From DATFTE01 sp963802575 (lineage in GTDB: Bacteria > Acidobacteriota > Terriglobia > Terriglobales > Acidobacteriaceae), in assembly GCA_963802575.1 (NCBI GenBank), contig CAWDJF010000004.1, forward strand, positions 62,001-126,000: a stretch of DNA of 64,000 nucleotides. The letters run 5' to 3'. The position numbers and the translations under genes are program-made. Below, in pieces: positions 8,795 to 17,223 of the stretch. The number at the start of each line of letters is the position of its first letter. The stretch's first letter is position 1. A model generated the notes under the pieces. That model did not search any database. It was not told where the DNA came from and was given only the letters and a program-made list of their open reading frames with translations.

Positions 8795-8895
8795 AGCAGC
8801 CTTAGCCAGCAATCCCGTGGGCAGCCTCGTCACAATGGCTCAGAGACTTTCCTTGGCATTGAATTAAAGGTAGAAATGTCTTTTTTCTCCATACA

Positions 8896-8957
8896 GCCCC
8901 TGAAGGGGCGTCCGAGGGTAGACGAGTTGCGGTGTGGCTGAAGCCACACCCTGATAC
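8896..8957 (+). repeat. Paired hairpin repeats: GCCCC-TGAA-GGGGC and TGAA-loop hairpin (copy 2)
   Basis: A 5-bp stem hairpin with a TGAA loop (8896-8909) is followed 21 bp later by GGTGTGGC-TGAA-GCCACACC (8931-8950) and CTGATAC. The same two-hairpin order recurs at 14180-14240. Confidence 0.8.
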
Positions 8958-9038
8958 GAATCGCGACGATACGAATCGCGGCGTGGTAAGAGGCGGGCGA
9001 GGGCGCCCGCGCCGCGTGGGATTATTTGGCGATCGGCA

Positions 9039-9145
9039 GAAAGCAGATTCCTCCCTTCGGTCGGAATGACAATGTTGGAGAGGGTGGCGTTGGATTCGGT
9101 GGTTTGCTTGTGGTGGGACGCGGGCAAGAGTGCCCGCGCCACATG
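9039..9145. repeat. Composite dispersed repeat (copy 2)
   Basis: About 107 bp, nearly identical to 5589-5695, starting GAAAGCAGATTCCTCCC and ending CGCGCCACATG. An additional hairpin of the GCGGGCG/CGCCCGC type lies just upstream near 8990-9010. Confidence 0.85.
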
Positions 9146-9197
9146 GGCATCGCCCGCGCCATATTTTTCACGTCCCACATTTTTCTAAGTCTCAGTC

Positions 9198-10221
9198 TCA
9201 GTGGCCTCCGGCTACGAACCAGGGGCTGAATTCTGACGTTAGGTAGAACTGGATCATTTCCGTCGAGACTTGCAGGGTGCCGGGTTCGCCGGGATGGGTT
9301 TGGTCTTGAATGTATTGGAACGGTAGCCACGACAAGCCATCGCTGCGTTTGGTTGGACCCGCTGTCCAGAAGTATGGTCCCCAGGCCAGCCATGGAGCTA
9401 CCGCGTAACGCAGATCGCCAGCCGTAGGATCGATCACGCCGGTGCGGATCTGGTTGATCTGGGCTTCGATCAGCCACTTGGTGGAGAATCCGTACTCGTA
9501 GGCGAAGGGCTCGGGGTTCAACGTTCCCGGGGACGCATAGCCTCCGTAGATGCGGCTGTGCAGGAACATTTCTTTGACGTTGGGAAATTGCGTACGCACG
9601 AAACGCGCCGTGGTTCCGACGTCGTGTTCGTAAGCGCAGGCATCGATGGCCGACGTCGCGGAGCAGTTAGTGGTGGGTATCAGCGATTGCGTCGGGAAAC
9701 TCCAGCGCGTCTTTGTAGAGAATCGCCTGCACCTGCAAGTTGGTGACTCCGGCCTTCTGAATGGCCTGCGTGCACTGGGTGTAGTTGCCGGAGCTGTTAT
9801 CGGTCCACTTATCAGCCGACTGGCCTCCCTTAGCGCAGTTCACCAGCACCAGGTTGGTGTGATTGACTTGCGAATTCTGCGCGGCCTGAACGAGGAAGCT
9901 GTCGGGAGTGCATGAACTGCGGCTCAGGCTGCACCACTCGATCGTCCAGTTCGACATGCCGATGCTGATGACAACGATTTTGCCGGTGGGCGAGGGGTGT
10001 CCTTTGCTGTCGAGCGGCTGGATTTGTTGGGCAAAGCCTAAGCCGTCGGTGGCGTGGTCCACGGGAATGACGTTTGAATTCTCGTATAGCGTTCCGGCGA
10101 AGGCTCCGAGATAGAGTTGGCCGGGTTGGAAGTCGATGAGCGGAGTCGCGGTGAAATTCTGCGCGAAGGCCGCGGAGAGAAAAATGAACGGCAACATCCA
10201 TGCGTAACGTGCTTTCATCAT
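9198..10221 (-). pseudogene. Secreted protein of unknown function interrupted by one frameshift
   Basis: Two minus-strand frames join into one protein of about 340 residues. The first (from 10221, GGAGG ribosome site) encodes a signal peptide (MMKARYAWMLPFIFLSAAFA), an ISIGMSN block and a CAKGGQSADKW block, and stops at 9667. A one-base slip near 9691-9695, in TTTCCCGACGC, restores the frame. That frame runs through TQFPNVKEMFLHSRIYGGYA and YEYGFSTKWL to the stop at 9198. The Gly-Met-Ser-Asn and Gly-Gly-Gln blocks suggest an SGNH-hydrolase-like fold, but I am not certain. The gene may be intact in the cell, because other single-base slips in this window hit essential genes. Confidence 0.65.
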
Positions 10222-10239
10222 GACGCCTCCCGGGGCGGA

Positions 10240-11088
10240 TTAAGGCAGCGCGTTGAATCCTGCGACTGGCGATCCATTGAACAGGTACCAGCCGACAACT
10301 TGGCCGGAGTCATTGACGTCTTCCGCCTGCGTGATGAAAGAGGACGGAACCTTGACCGTGACCGGAAGAAACTTTCCGCTCTGAAACATAAAGCTCATGA
10401 ATTCAGACTGAGTTCCGGTGACTCCCACGATCAAGCCGCTGGAATTGATGCCGAGAGGCTCGGTGACCGCGTTGGTGGTGGTGATGTTGGTGAACTTGCC
10501 GTTGGTCTCGAGGAATCCAACTACAGTGCCGCCCTTTGAGCCGTAATATCCGATGATCTGTCCGGCGTTGTTGATTCCGGTCGCGACGGTAAAGTCCTTG
10601 GTACCCAGATTCAACGTCGAGTACTGGACGCCGTTGTAGGTGAATCCGTGCTCGCCAAGGCTGTCAGTGTAGCCGCCCACCACGACGCCCGAGTCGTTCA
10701 TCCCATAGGCTTGGGTACGAAATGCGCCCGGAACATCGAGAGTGGTAAGCGTGCCGTTAATCTCGACGAAGCCATGGGTGAGCCCGTTGCTGTCGACATA
10801 GCTTCCCGCCAGCCCGCGGGTGCTGTTGATCGATTGCACCTGGGTCAGGACGGCGCCGGGAAAATCGACTGAATTAAAGGTCCCTGACACTTGGGTGAAG
10901 CCGTGGGTCAGACCAGCGGCATCGGTGTACTGTCCTGCGAGCCAGCCGGAATTGTTGATGCTGTGAGATTGGGTCAAGATTGACAGCGGGAAGTTGACAG
11001 TGTTGTAGGTGTAGCCTGCGGGAGATTGTGCGGCTGCCACGACGGCGAACAGCGATACCAGGCAGACAGCCCACCAGAATCGCACCAT
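10240..11088 (-). CDS. Secreted HAF-repeat protein (second copy)
   Basis: 282 residues with a signal peptide (MVRFWWAVCLVSLFAVVAAAQ). About six repeats of roughly 40 residues follow, each with Ile-Asn-x-x-Gly-x-x-x-Gly-x-Tyr and a Thr-His-Gly-Phe block, e.g. INNSGWLAGQYTD. It is the same family as the 6008-7111 protein but with shorter repeats and without the Gly-Thr-Gly-Gln turns, so it is not a recent duplicate. The frameshifted secreted gene lies 19 bp downstream on the same strand, so the two may form a transcription unit. Function is unknown; the product is expected outside the cytoplasm. Confidence 0.85.
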   Translation of the reverse strand: MVRFWWAVCLVSLFAVVAAAQSPAGYTYNTVNFPLSILTQSHSINNSGWLAGQYTDAAGLTHGFTQVSGTFNSVDFPGAVLTQVQSINSTRGLAGSYVDSNGLTHGFVEINGTLTTLDVPGAFRTQAYGMNDSGVVVGGYTDSLGEHGFTYNGVQYSTLNLGTKDFTVATGINNAGQIIGYYGSKGGTVVGFLETNGKFTNITTTNAVTEPLGINSSGLIVGVTGTQSEFMSFMFQSGKFLPVTVKVPSSFITQAEDVNDSGQVVGWYLFNGSPVAGFNALP

Positions 11089-11352
11089 AGAGGTACCTCG
11101 GCTGATTTAGTTACAGATCGCCAGAGAAGACTGCGGCGCAAGAAATTCTATGGATGGTGCGCGAACATCAGCCAGGGAAGCATCCACGCAAGCCTGGTCG
11201 CGGAGAACTGACTTTCCTCACGCGCGCACGGAAGGACGTTCAGTGTGCAGTTATGACGAAGGGTAGGCCGAAATCGCTAACAAAGCAAGGTCTCAGAGGT
11301 GCAGTGGGGGCTTCAGTCGTCCCTGCGGGACTTGATGGAATGTTTTACTCTT

Positions 11353-11372
11353 CCCGGCGCTGAAGCGCCGGG
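11353..11372 (+). repeat. TGAA-loop hairpin (copy 3)
   Basis: CCCGGCGC and GCGCCGGG close a TGAA loop. The rest of the 11089-11506 interval holds no gene I can support, only this hairpin and the repeat at 11461. Confidence 0.75.
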
Positions 11373-11460
11373 CTATTGGCAATCGCTCCTACGGAGCTCA
11401 AGAATTGTGCGTTCTATTCCGAGACAAGTCAGAAATGTTAGCTTTTTGCCGCTGCACGCG

Positions 11461-11495
11461 GAAAGCAGATTCCTCCCTTCGGTCGGAATGACAAT
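11461..11495. repeat. Partial composite repeat (left half)
   Basis: Carries only the GAAAGCAGATTCCTCCCTTC / GGTCGGAATGACAAT half of the composite repeat seen at 5589 and 9039. It lies just past the stop of the lactonase-like gene. Confidence 0.8.
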
Positions 11496-11506
11496 CTTTT
11501 TTTTGC

Positions 11507-12622
11507 TCAGTTTCCGGCCATTCCGAAGGATGAAGTTGGAATGCCCGTAACCGTCGTGACCTGGACCAGGCTGCCATCGGATTGAATGCGGAAACCGATC
11601 AGGCCGGGAAGGTGCTCGGCGAGCACGTAGAGGTAGTTGCTGTCGGCGCTGACCACGTCGTCAAGCGGGAATGCTCCGGTGGGCAGTTGCGCGGTAATGC
11701 CGTTCGAATTGAGCAGGGTGACGCTGCCATCGCTCGCGATCTTCACGCCGGAAACGGTGTCGGCGCGAGTGTTGGTGATGTAGGAATACTGATTGGGAAA
11801 CGCGGGGTTGTTCGTATTCGCTGTCCAGCAGGCTGCAACACCGAAGTCCTTCAACTGATCGGTAACCGAAGTCAGAACGCCGGTTGGCGAGACGGCATAG
11901 GACGAGATGGTGCTGAAGCGAACTTCGGAGACGATGACGTGTCCGGCGTTGTCGAAGGCAAATCCGAGGGGAGCGATTCCGTTGGAGTTCTGCACCAAAG
12001 GCCCCGTGGCGCGTCCGTCAGTGCCGACTGTGAAGGTGTCGAGTTTGTTGGTCATGTGCTCAGCGACAAGCAGCAAGGTACCGTCAGGGCTGAACGAGAT
12101 TTGTCCACCGAGCGCGCCGGGACCGCTCAGCTTGCGCGAGGAATTGGGAATCTGAAAAAGCTGGCCGGTGGGACTAACGCGGAAAGCGTTGATGTGCGAA
12201 TTCCCCTGGTTCAGCACGTAGAGAAGATTGCCGAAGACGGTAAGGCTGTTGGGAAAAGTTCCACCAGAGGAAACTTTGCTGATGAAAGTCAGCTGTGCGC
12301 CGGCTTGCACGGAAAATGATGTGACATCGTTGCTGCCGGCGTTGGCGGCGAAGACGAACTTGCCATCCTGACTGACGGCGATCGATCCCTGAGATTTGAG
12401 GTCGATGCCTCCCGAACCGCTGCCTTGCGTGGCGAAGTTTCCAGCGAAAGTAAGCGTGCCATCCGACGCCCGGCTGTAGGACCAGACCTCATTGTTGGTA
12501 ATCTGATTGGCGTTGACGTAGATCGCGCCGGTGGTTTGGGCGAGGCAGGCGGAGGTAAGAATGGTGATAAGGACGGCTAATCGGACAAGGTTCGACGAAC
12601 TGCGCTCGATATTGTTCTTCAT
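11507..12622 (-). CDS. Secreted seven-bladed beta-propeller, lactonase (YVTN/6PGL) family
   Basis: About 371 residues from the ATG at 12622; an upstream TTG would add four residues. A signal peptide near residues 14-30 (a VLITILTSACLAQ core) is followed by repeated propeller strands such as GSIAVSQDGKFVFAANAGSN and GQISFSPDGTLLLVAEHM, the signature of the lactonase/6-phosphogluconolactonase-like family. Members with signal peptides are usually exported proteins of unknown substrate, so lactone hydrolysis should not be assumed. It lies alone on the minus strand, divergent from the dksA-like gene. Confidence 0.85.
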   Translation of the reverse strand: MKNNIERSSSNLVRLAVLITILTSACLAQTTGAIYVNANQITNNEVWSYSRASDGTLTFAGNFATQGSGSGGIDLKSQGSIAVSQDGKFVFAANAGSNDVTSFSVQAGAQLTFISKVSSGGTFPNSLTVFGNLLYVLNQGNSHINAFRVSPTGQLFQIPNSSRKLSGPGALGGQISFSPDGTLLLVAEHMTNKLDTFTVGTDGRATGPLVQNSNGIAPLGFAFDNAGHVIVSEVRFSTISSYAVSPTGVLTSVTDQLKDFGVAACWTANTNNPAFPNQYSYITNTRADTVSGVKIASDGSVTLLNSNGITAQLPTGAFPLDDVVSADSNYLYVLAEHLPGLIGFRIQSDGSLVQVTTVTGIPTSSFGMAGN

Positions 12623-12803
12623 GGCACACCCCAAGCGCAGATCTGTGGGTCAGGAGCGGGACCGTTCTGACTTTCCAGAGACCGCGCAGTCTCAGGAGGA
12701 CAAGATACCGTTGCCCAGGGGATGTTGCAATGGGGCGAGGAAGGAAGAAAAATCTCCCATTTTGGGAAGTATTGGTAGGCAGCCTTGGCGTCCTTTCGTG
12801 CAG

Positions 12804-12833
12804 TTGACGCATCTCAATTTGAGCGCATATCAT
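12804..12833 (+). promoter_or_regulatory. Sigma-70-type promoter for the dksA-like gene
   Basis: TTGACG (12804-12809) and TATCAT (12828-12833) are separated by 18 bp. The spacer holds the small palindrome CTCAATTTGAG. It lies 57 bp upstream of the start codon. Confidence 0.65.
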
Positions 12834-12867
12834 CTTTGTTTGGCCTATTAGACGGGAAGGAATAAGA

Positions 12868-12889
12868 GGCGCGGCCCACGGGCTGCGCC
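12868..12889 (+). promoter_or_regulatory. Leader hairpin between ribosome site and start codon
   Basis: A 9-bp stem (12868-12876 with 12881-12889, one G-T pair, loop CACG) ends one base before the ATG at 12891. GGAAGG lies upstream at 12855-12860. If the hairpin forms, it brings that ribosome site to about 8 nt from the ATG. Confidence 0.5.
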
Positions 12890-12890
12890 T

Positions 12891-13268
12891 ATGGCATCCA
12901 TGGACAAGAAGAAGCTGGAACAGTTCAAGAAGCGGCTGGAAGCGCGGCAGCAGGAGTTGCGGCGCACGGTGATCCGCACCGAGCAGGACGGGCGCACTGC
13001 CGATGACGAAGCGACGCAAGACATTGCCGACCGCGCCGCGAGTTCTTACAACAAAGAGTTCCTCTTTCATCAGAGCAACAACGACCGCCAACTGCTGAAC
13101 ATGGTGGAAAGCGCGCTCGACCGCATTCGCGAAGGCAGCTTCGGAGAGTGCATTTCGTGCGGCAAGGAAATCAACGCCAAGCGTCTGGAAGCGGTGCCGT
13201 GGACGCGGCATTGCATCGAGTGCCAGGAAAAGCTGGAACAAGGCCTGTTGGAAGAACAAGAGCGCTAG
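12891..13268 (+). CDS. DksA/TraR-family C4 zinc-finger protein
   Basis: 125 residues. A coiled-coil N-terminal part (residues about 5-85, rich in Lys, Glu, Gln and Arg) precedes a four-cysteine zinc finger: CISCGKEI then RHCIECQ near the C-terminus. DksA-type proteins enter the RNA polymerase secondary channel and help ppGpp tune rRNA and stress promoters. The coiled-coil tip residues are not the classical DALxxA, so this is a paralogue rather than certain DksA. Start is either 12891 or the ATG three codons later. An unusual leader hairpin sits directly before it. The TPR gene follows 120 bp downstream. Confidence 0.88.
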   Translation: MASMDKKKLEQFKKRLEARQQELRRTVIRTEQDGRTADDEATQDIADRAASSYNKEFLFHQSNNDRQLLNMVESALDRIREGSFGECISCGKEINAKRLEAVPWTRHCIECQEKLEQGLLEEQER

Positions 13269-13388
13269 TTCCCGTCGGGAAAGAAGCCGCCACGTGCTGG
13301 CGGCTTTCGTGTGTGCAGGAGCCGTTCTTTTGCGCTCCTGAATCTAGCCTGATAAACTCTTGGATTGCGTTAAGTAGAAGGGGTATTC

Positions 13389-14117
13389 GTGCGCGCAGAG
13401 ACTCGTCGTCAACTCAAAGAAGACCGGTTCAGCCGGGCCACCATCGACGCGGCGGAAGCGACCGCCCATTGGAGCGCCGAACACCAGTCGAAGCTGCTTG
13501 CCGGTGGCATCGCCCTAGTGGTCGTAATCGCAGCCGCGATCGGGTTGTGGTACCACTTCGACCAGCAGGATCAGAAAGCCGGGGTCGACCTAAGCCGCGC
13601 GTTGCGAACGCTGGACACGCAGATCCGCCCCGCGGGGACGCCCGCGGAGCCTGACTTTCCCAGCTTTGCTTCCGACAAGGAACGGGCGACTGAAGCGCAC
13701 AAGCAGTTCCAGGCGATCGTCGATCAGTATCCGCACACCCACTCCGCCGAAATCGCGCATTATTTTGTGGGACGGACTTCCGCAGATTTGGGAGACAATG
13801 CCGCCGCGGAGCGCGAGTTCAAGGACGTAGCGTCGTCAGGAAACAAAGACCTGTCTTCGCTGGCCCAACTCGCTTTGGCGTCGGTGTATCGCACGACAGG
13901 CCGCAACAAAGACGCTATCGAAATCTACAAGAAGTTAGCCGACAAACCCACCAACTCCGTCGGCAAGGCCACGGCCCAACTGGAATTAGCGGACACGTAT
14001 CAAGCCGACCAGCAGCCGGTCGAAGCCAAGCGCATCTACGAGCAGGTGCAGAAGGAAAATCCTTCCACGCAAGCGGCGCAGATCGCGGCGGCGAAACTGA
14101 CGGAAATTAAGCAATAA
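13389..14117 (+). CDS. Membrane-anchored TPR protein (YfgM/BamD-like)
   Basis: 242 residues from GTG at 13389 behind GAAGGGG. A cytoplasmic N-terminal segment of about 35 residues leads into one membrane helix (about 37-55, LLAGGIALVVVIAAAIGLWY). A periplasmic part of three or four tetratricopeptide repeats follows, e.g. AHKQFQAIVDQYPHTHSAEI and AREFKDVASSGNKD-type helices. The topology and size match YfgM-like TPR proteins that associate with the Sec translocon and periplasmic chaperones. That functional link is by family similarity only. A dispersed repeat element begins 24 bp past the stop. Confidence 0.85.
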   Translation: MRAETRRQLKEDRFSRATIDAAEATAHWSAEHQSKLLAGGIALVVVIAAAIGLWYHFDQQDQKAGVDLSRALRTLDTQIRPAGTPAEPDFPSFASDKERATEAHKQFQAIVDQYPHTHSAEIAHYFVGRTSADLGDNAAAEREFKDVASSGNKDLSSLAQLALASVYRTTGRNKDAIEIYKKLADKPTNSVGKATAQLELADTYQADQQPVEAKRIYEQVQKENPSTQAAQIAAAKLTEIKQ

Positions 14118-14140
14118 GGCTCTGGGCTTTCGGCTTAGGT

Positions 14141-14270
14141 TCTAGCAGGCTGCGGAAAATCTCGGTTTCGCGAATGCAGCCCCTAAAGGGGTAATTCAAA
14201 ACGAACGACCTGCGGTACCGCTGAAGCGGTACCCTGATACAAATCTGGTTTTTTCCAGAGCCTGCTAGGA
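14141..14270. repeat. About 130-bp element with terminal inverted repeats and internal hairpins
   Basis: The left end CTAGCAGGCTGCGGAAAA (14142-14159) matches the inverted right end (14250-14269) at most positions. Inside are CCCC-TAAA-GGGG (14180-14191) and the TGAA-loop hairpin GGTACCGC/GCGGTACC (14214-14233) followed by CTGATAC. It looks like a small non-autonomous element. Its right end contributes the stop codon of the neighbouring aldo/keto reductase. Confidence 0.7.
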
Positions 14271-15377
14271 CTCTCGAAAGAGTTTCTGCCATTGTTCGGG
14301 TCCGGTGGGTTTAGTTTGAGCCAGCTTTATGTTTTCCTCAACGTGCTCTTTGTGACCCATTCCAATTAGCGCAGTCGTCAATCCCGGAGCGGAGCGCGCG
14401 AACTGAATGGCGTTCGCGGAATCTGTCTTCATCCCTAAAATTTCTCCCACTGATTCGGGCAGGCTGTGAGCGAGGCGTCCCTGGTAGAGCGAGGCGCTGC
14501 CCATCACCGCAATTCCCAGCTGTGCAGCGGCGGCGAAGAGGGGCATCTTTTCTTCTCCAGCACCCTGGTTGGGTAAACTGTATGCCTCGGGCATGGACAG
14601 ATTGAAAGGTGCCTGCAGGAAACGAAAGTGGTGGCTTTTCCCTCCGACTTCCTCCGCAACCGCAGCGATCGCAAATAGATCGAGATAATCACGCGCCGTG
14701 TCGGGTACGCGGAAACCCTTCCATGTCGCCATCCCGTAAAAAGTAAGTTTGCCCGCTTTCACCTGGTTTTCGAGCATGATGAACGCCCCCTTCACGCGAT
14801 CAAGAAAGGCTTCCCGCGAGATGTCGCTCAATTGCGATTCGGGATTGTGCAGATAGAAAAGATCCAGCGTCTCGAGGCCCAGGTTCTTGCGCGAGCGGTC
14901 GATCTGATTCTCTAGATACGCGGGAGCGATGCAATGCATTCCGCCTGTAAGTTGCGTGGGATCTACAATTCCAGACTCGATATATTCGCGCATCACGTAG
15001 CCGCGTGGATCGGCCGGCAAATTGCCGTCGAAAGAGAGGTATCCGGCCTTGGTTGAGACGAAGACTTCATCGCGCTGCAATTCGTCGGCGAAGATCTTCA
15101 AAGCCGCCCCGATGTTGCGCTCCGATCGCTGGTGCCGGTAGTTGATGGCGGTGTCGAGTACGTTAATCCCTGAGCGCAGGGCTGCGACGATGGCTTCCGT
15201 GTACTCGATGTCGGCCCCGTCATCGGGTTCGCCGAGATAGGTGCCGAGTCCGATTGACGAGAGGCAGAGTTGGCCAGTCGCATTGGGAAGCTGACGATAA
15301 TTCCCCGCGTCGCGCAGTTTGGGAAAACGGTCGCGGTAACGGGCTGTGGCTTCGGGCGTGGCGTGTCCGGTGAGCAT
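14265..15377 (-). CDS. Aldo/keto reductase
   Basis: 370 residues; a NADPH-dependent (beta/alpha)8 oxidoreductase of the aldo/keto reductase superfamily. Visible residues include the Asp and Tyr of VLDTAINYRHQRSE, the lysine of VFVSTKAGY, and the histidine of LDLFYLHNPE, together the usual catalytic tetrad. The C-terminal SALIGMGHKEHVEEN-type block matches the cofactor-binding end. Substrate is unknown. The first 30 residues are an N-terminal extension of uncertain reality. The stop codon TAG (14265-14267) lies inside the terminal repeat of the 14141-14270 element, so the original C-terminus may have been altered. Confidence 0.9.
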   Translation of the reverse strand: MLTGHATPEATARYRDRFPKLRDAGNYRQLPNATGQLCLSSIGLGTYLGEPDDGADIEYTEAIVAALRSGINVLDTAINYRHQRSERNIGAALKIFADELQRDEVFVSTKAGYLSFDGNLPADPRGYVMREYIESGIVDPTQLTGGMHCIAPAYLENQIDRSRKNLGLETLDLFYLHNPESQLSDISREAFLDRVKGAFIMLENQVKAGKLTFYGMATWKGFRVPDTARDYLDLFAIAAVAEEVGGKSHHFRFLQAPFNLSMPEAYSLPNQGAGEEKMPLFAAAAQLGIAVMGSASLYQGRLAHSLPESVGEILGMKTDSANAIQFARSAPGLTTALIGMGHKEHVEENIKLAQTKPTGPEQWQKLFRES

Positions 15378-15989
15378 GGGCGGTTAGTGTAGCAGTTGGG
15401 TGGATGAGAAATCGGGTCACGGATGATGACAGAGCTGGCGCCCGGGCTTTTGACAACTCAGGCATGAGAATTCCGAGTCATGGGCCAGGCGCGGTCGCAG
15501 CGTCGCAAGCGGCGTCTCCGGCGAAATCATCCGCTACGAATGTGCGGGGCGCCGCCTGTTAAGTATCCCGATTGCACGTTGATATGGTTCTTGGTGCAGG
15601 AAAAGCGCAGGCTTGTGGAATCGCCTGGTTACAGCAGTTGACCTTCAAAAAGGCGAAGCAAAAGCGCACGCTTGTGCTATCGCCTTCCATGAGAAGGCCG
15701 GTCGGAGTCAAGTCGATTTTGTTCTTGCTTTGAGAGGCATCGTTTTTCTCTTGCCGAGGAGCCACTGTCGCCATGCTTCCATTCGCACTCTCGAGGAGCG
15801 ATTCGTTCGCTCGGTGCAGGTTGGGCGTTCTCGGTTCAGCCGACGCTGCCATCTGATTGGCGCCCTGTGGTTCTACTCTTAATGAGAGTCGAACCCGGGC
15901 CAGGCGATAGACGCAGTCACCGCAACTCGGCTTTGGCTTTTGTCTTTCCTCTTCCTGGAACGGTTTTGACTTTGGTTTTGCGTTTTGTT
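15378..15989. other. Non-coding flank of the IS110-type transposase gene
   Basis: About 610 bp without a convincing gene. It holds two related 26-bp strings (around 15598 and 15661) containing AAAAGCGCA and GCTTGTG, and a T-rich stretch just past the transposase stop. IS110 elements carry their guide (bridge) RNA in a non-coding flank, so part of this interval may belong to the insertion sequence. The outer boundary cannot be seen without a second copy. Confidence 0.4.
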
Positions 15990-17093
15990 TTACGCAGCCA
16001 CGGCAACGTTCACGCGGCTGCTGTTGTGCAACGGTTGGTAGACTTCTCCGCTCACCCACAGATGATGCAGCAGCACCGCCAGCTTTCTCGCCGTGGCAAT
16101 GATGGCTCGCTTCTTCCCACTTTTTCCGCCGCGCTCGGCCAGCTTCAGTCCCCAGCGCCGCAAGTCACAATCAATGCCAAACGGGCCCAGGATATGCTGC
16201 GCTCCCTGCACCAGCAGCGTGCGCAGATAAGGATCACCTTCCTTGCTGATGTGCATCTGTGGCTGGCTCTGGCCCGAGTTCCTGCGGCCGGGTTGCAGCC
16301 CCAGATAGCAGCCCACATCGCGGCTCTTACGGAAGCGGTGCGGATCTTCCAGCGTCAACAGGAACGTCAGCGCGATCAGCGTGCCCACTCCCTTGATCTG
16401 CTTCAGCAGCGCCACCTGCGGATAGCTCTGTGCGGCCAGCGCTTCGATGCGGTCGTTGTACTCGGCGATGCGTCCACTCAAGGACTCGATCTCGGCCAAC
16501 AGCGGCTCGAGTGCACTCTGCAGCTCCGGACTCAAGCTCTCGGCTTTTTCCGGATTCATGTTGCGCACGTTGCAGCCGCGCAGCCGCTCGCCATAGCTTT
16601 TGGCCAAGCTGCGTGCGGTGTTGACCAGGGACGTGCGCGCCCGCACCAGCGCGGCTCGCGCTCGAATCACCGTCAGATCGGCTTGCGCCTGTGCGCTGCG
16701 ATGCTTCACCGGACACAGCAACTTGGGATCGATTCGTGCCAGCCGCGCCAGCGTTTGCGCATCCAGCCGATCGTCTTTCTTGCGGCTCTCCCCGATCAGC
16801 CGCACCTTGCGCGCATGCGCCACGATCACTTCGTGTCCCAACCCGCTCAACAAACGGCTGATCCATGGCGAATGCGTCCCGGTTTCCAGCGCTACCCGGC
16901 TGCGCGGCATGGCACCGAACCTTTCGCCCAGCGCTTTCGCATTCGTGCCCACGCGCTGCTCCAGTTGGATGCGGCCGGCTTCATCCAGCACGCAGTACCA
17001 ACTGTTGCGGTCTCCCAGGTCTAATCCAACCGTTAGTCGTTGCTGAGAAATATTGCTGCCCTGCTTCGTCGCTACAGTGCTAACCTTCTTCAT
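15990..17093 (-). CDS. IS110-family transposase (DEDD recombinase)
   Basis: 367 residues from the ATG at 17093, which has a strong AAGGAG site. A longer upstream reading is not supported. The N-terminal RuvC-like DEDD domain shows GLDLGDRNSWYCVLD, ALETGTHSPW and KKDDRLDAQTLARLARI. The C-terminal Transposase_20 domain shows LKQIKGVGTLIAL, DVGCYLGLQPG and ISKEGDPYLRTLLVQGA with the conserved serine region. IS110 enzymes work with a bridge RNA that specifies target and donor. The reading frame is complete, so the element may be active. Ends cannot be fixed because this group lacks clear terminal inverted repeats. Confidence 0.93.
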   Translation of the reverse strand: MKKVSTVATKQGSNISQQRLTVGLDLGDRNSWYCVLDEAGRIQLEQRVGTNAKALGERFGAMPRSRVALETGTHSPWISRLLSGLGHEVIVAHARKVRLIGESRKKDDRLDAQTLARLARIDPKLLCPVKHRSAQAQADLTVIRARAALVRARTSLVNTARSLAKSYGERLRGCNVRNMNPEKAESLSPELQSALEPLLAEIESLSGRIAEYNDRIEALAAQSYPQVALLKQIKGVGTLIALTFLLTLEDPHRFRKSRDVGCYLGLQPGRRNSGQSQPQMHISKEGDPYLRTLLVQGAQHILGPFGIDCDLRRWGLKLAERGGKSGKKRAIIATARKLAVLLHHLWVSGEVYQPLHNSSRVNVAVAA

Positions 17094-17223
17094 TGCCGGT
17101 CTCCTTTTTATCTGTGCCTTGAGCACGTCGATAACTTGGGAGCGTACAGCATCCCGTCTGGAGACCGGCCTTCTCATCCCATCTGGTTTCGCCAGCCGTG
17201 CCGCGATTGCATAGAATAGCGGC

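Noticed and set aside
11582..12319. A 245-codon plus-strand frame opposite the lactonase-like gene
   Set aside because: Periodic Gly/Val composition mirrors the propeller repeats on the other strand; no start signal.
15880..15910. GAGTCGAACCC string resembling a tRNA T-arm
   Set aside because: No cloverleaf, acceptor stem or anticodon arm could be built around it on either strand.
15559..16059. A 166-codon minus-strand frame next to the transposase
   Set aside because: Low-complexity composition, no ribosome site, overlaps the transposase end; probably non-coding flank.
15867..17024. A 385-codon open frame on the plus strand
   Set aside because: Opposite the IS110 transposase, with biased composition and no motif.
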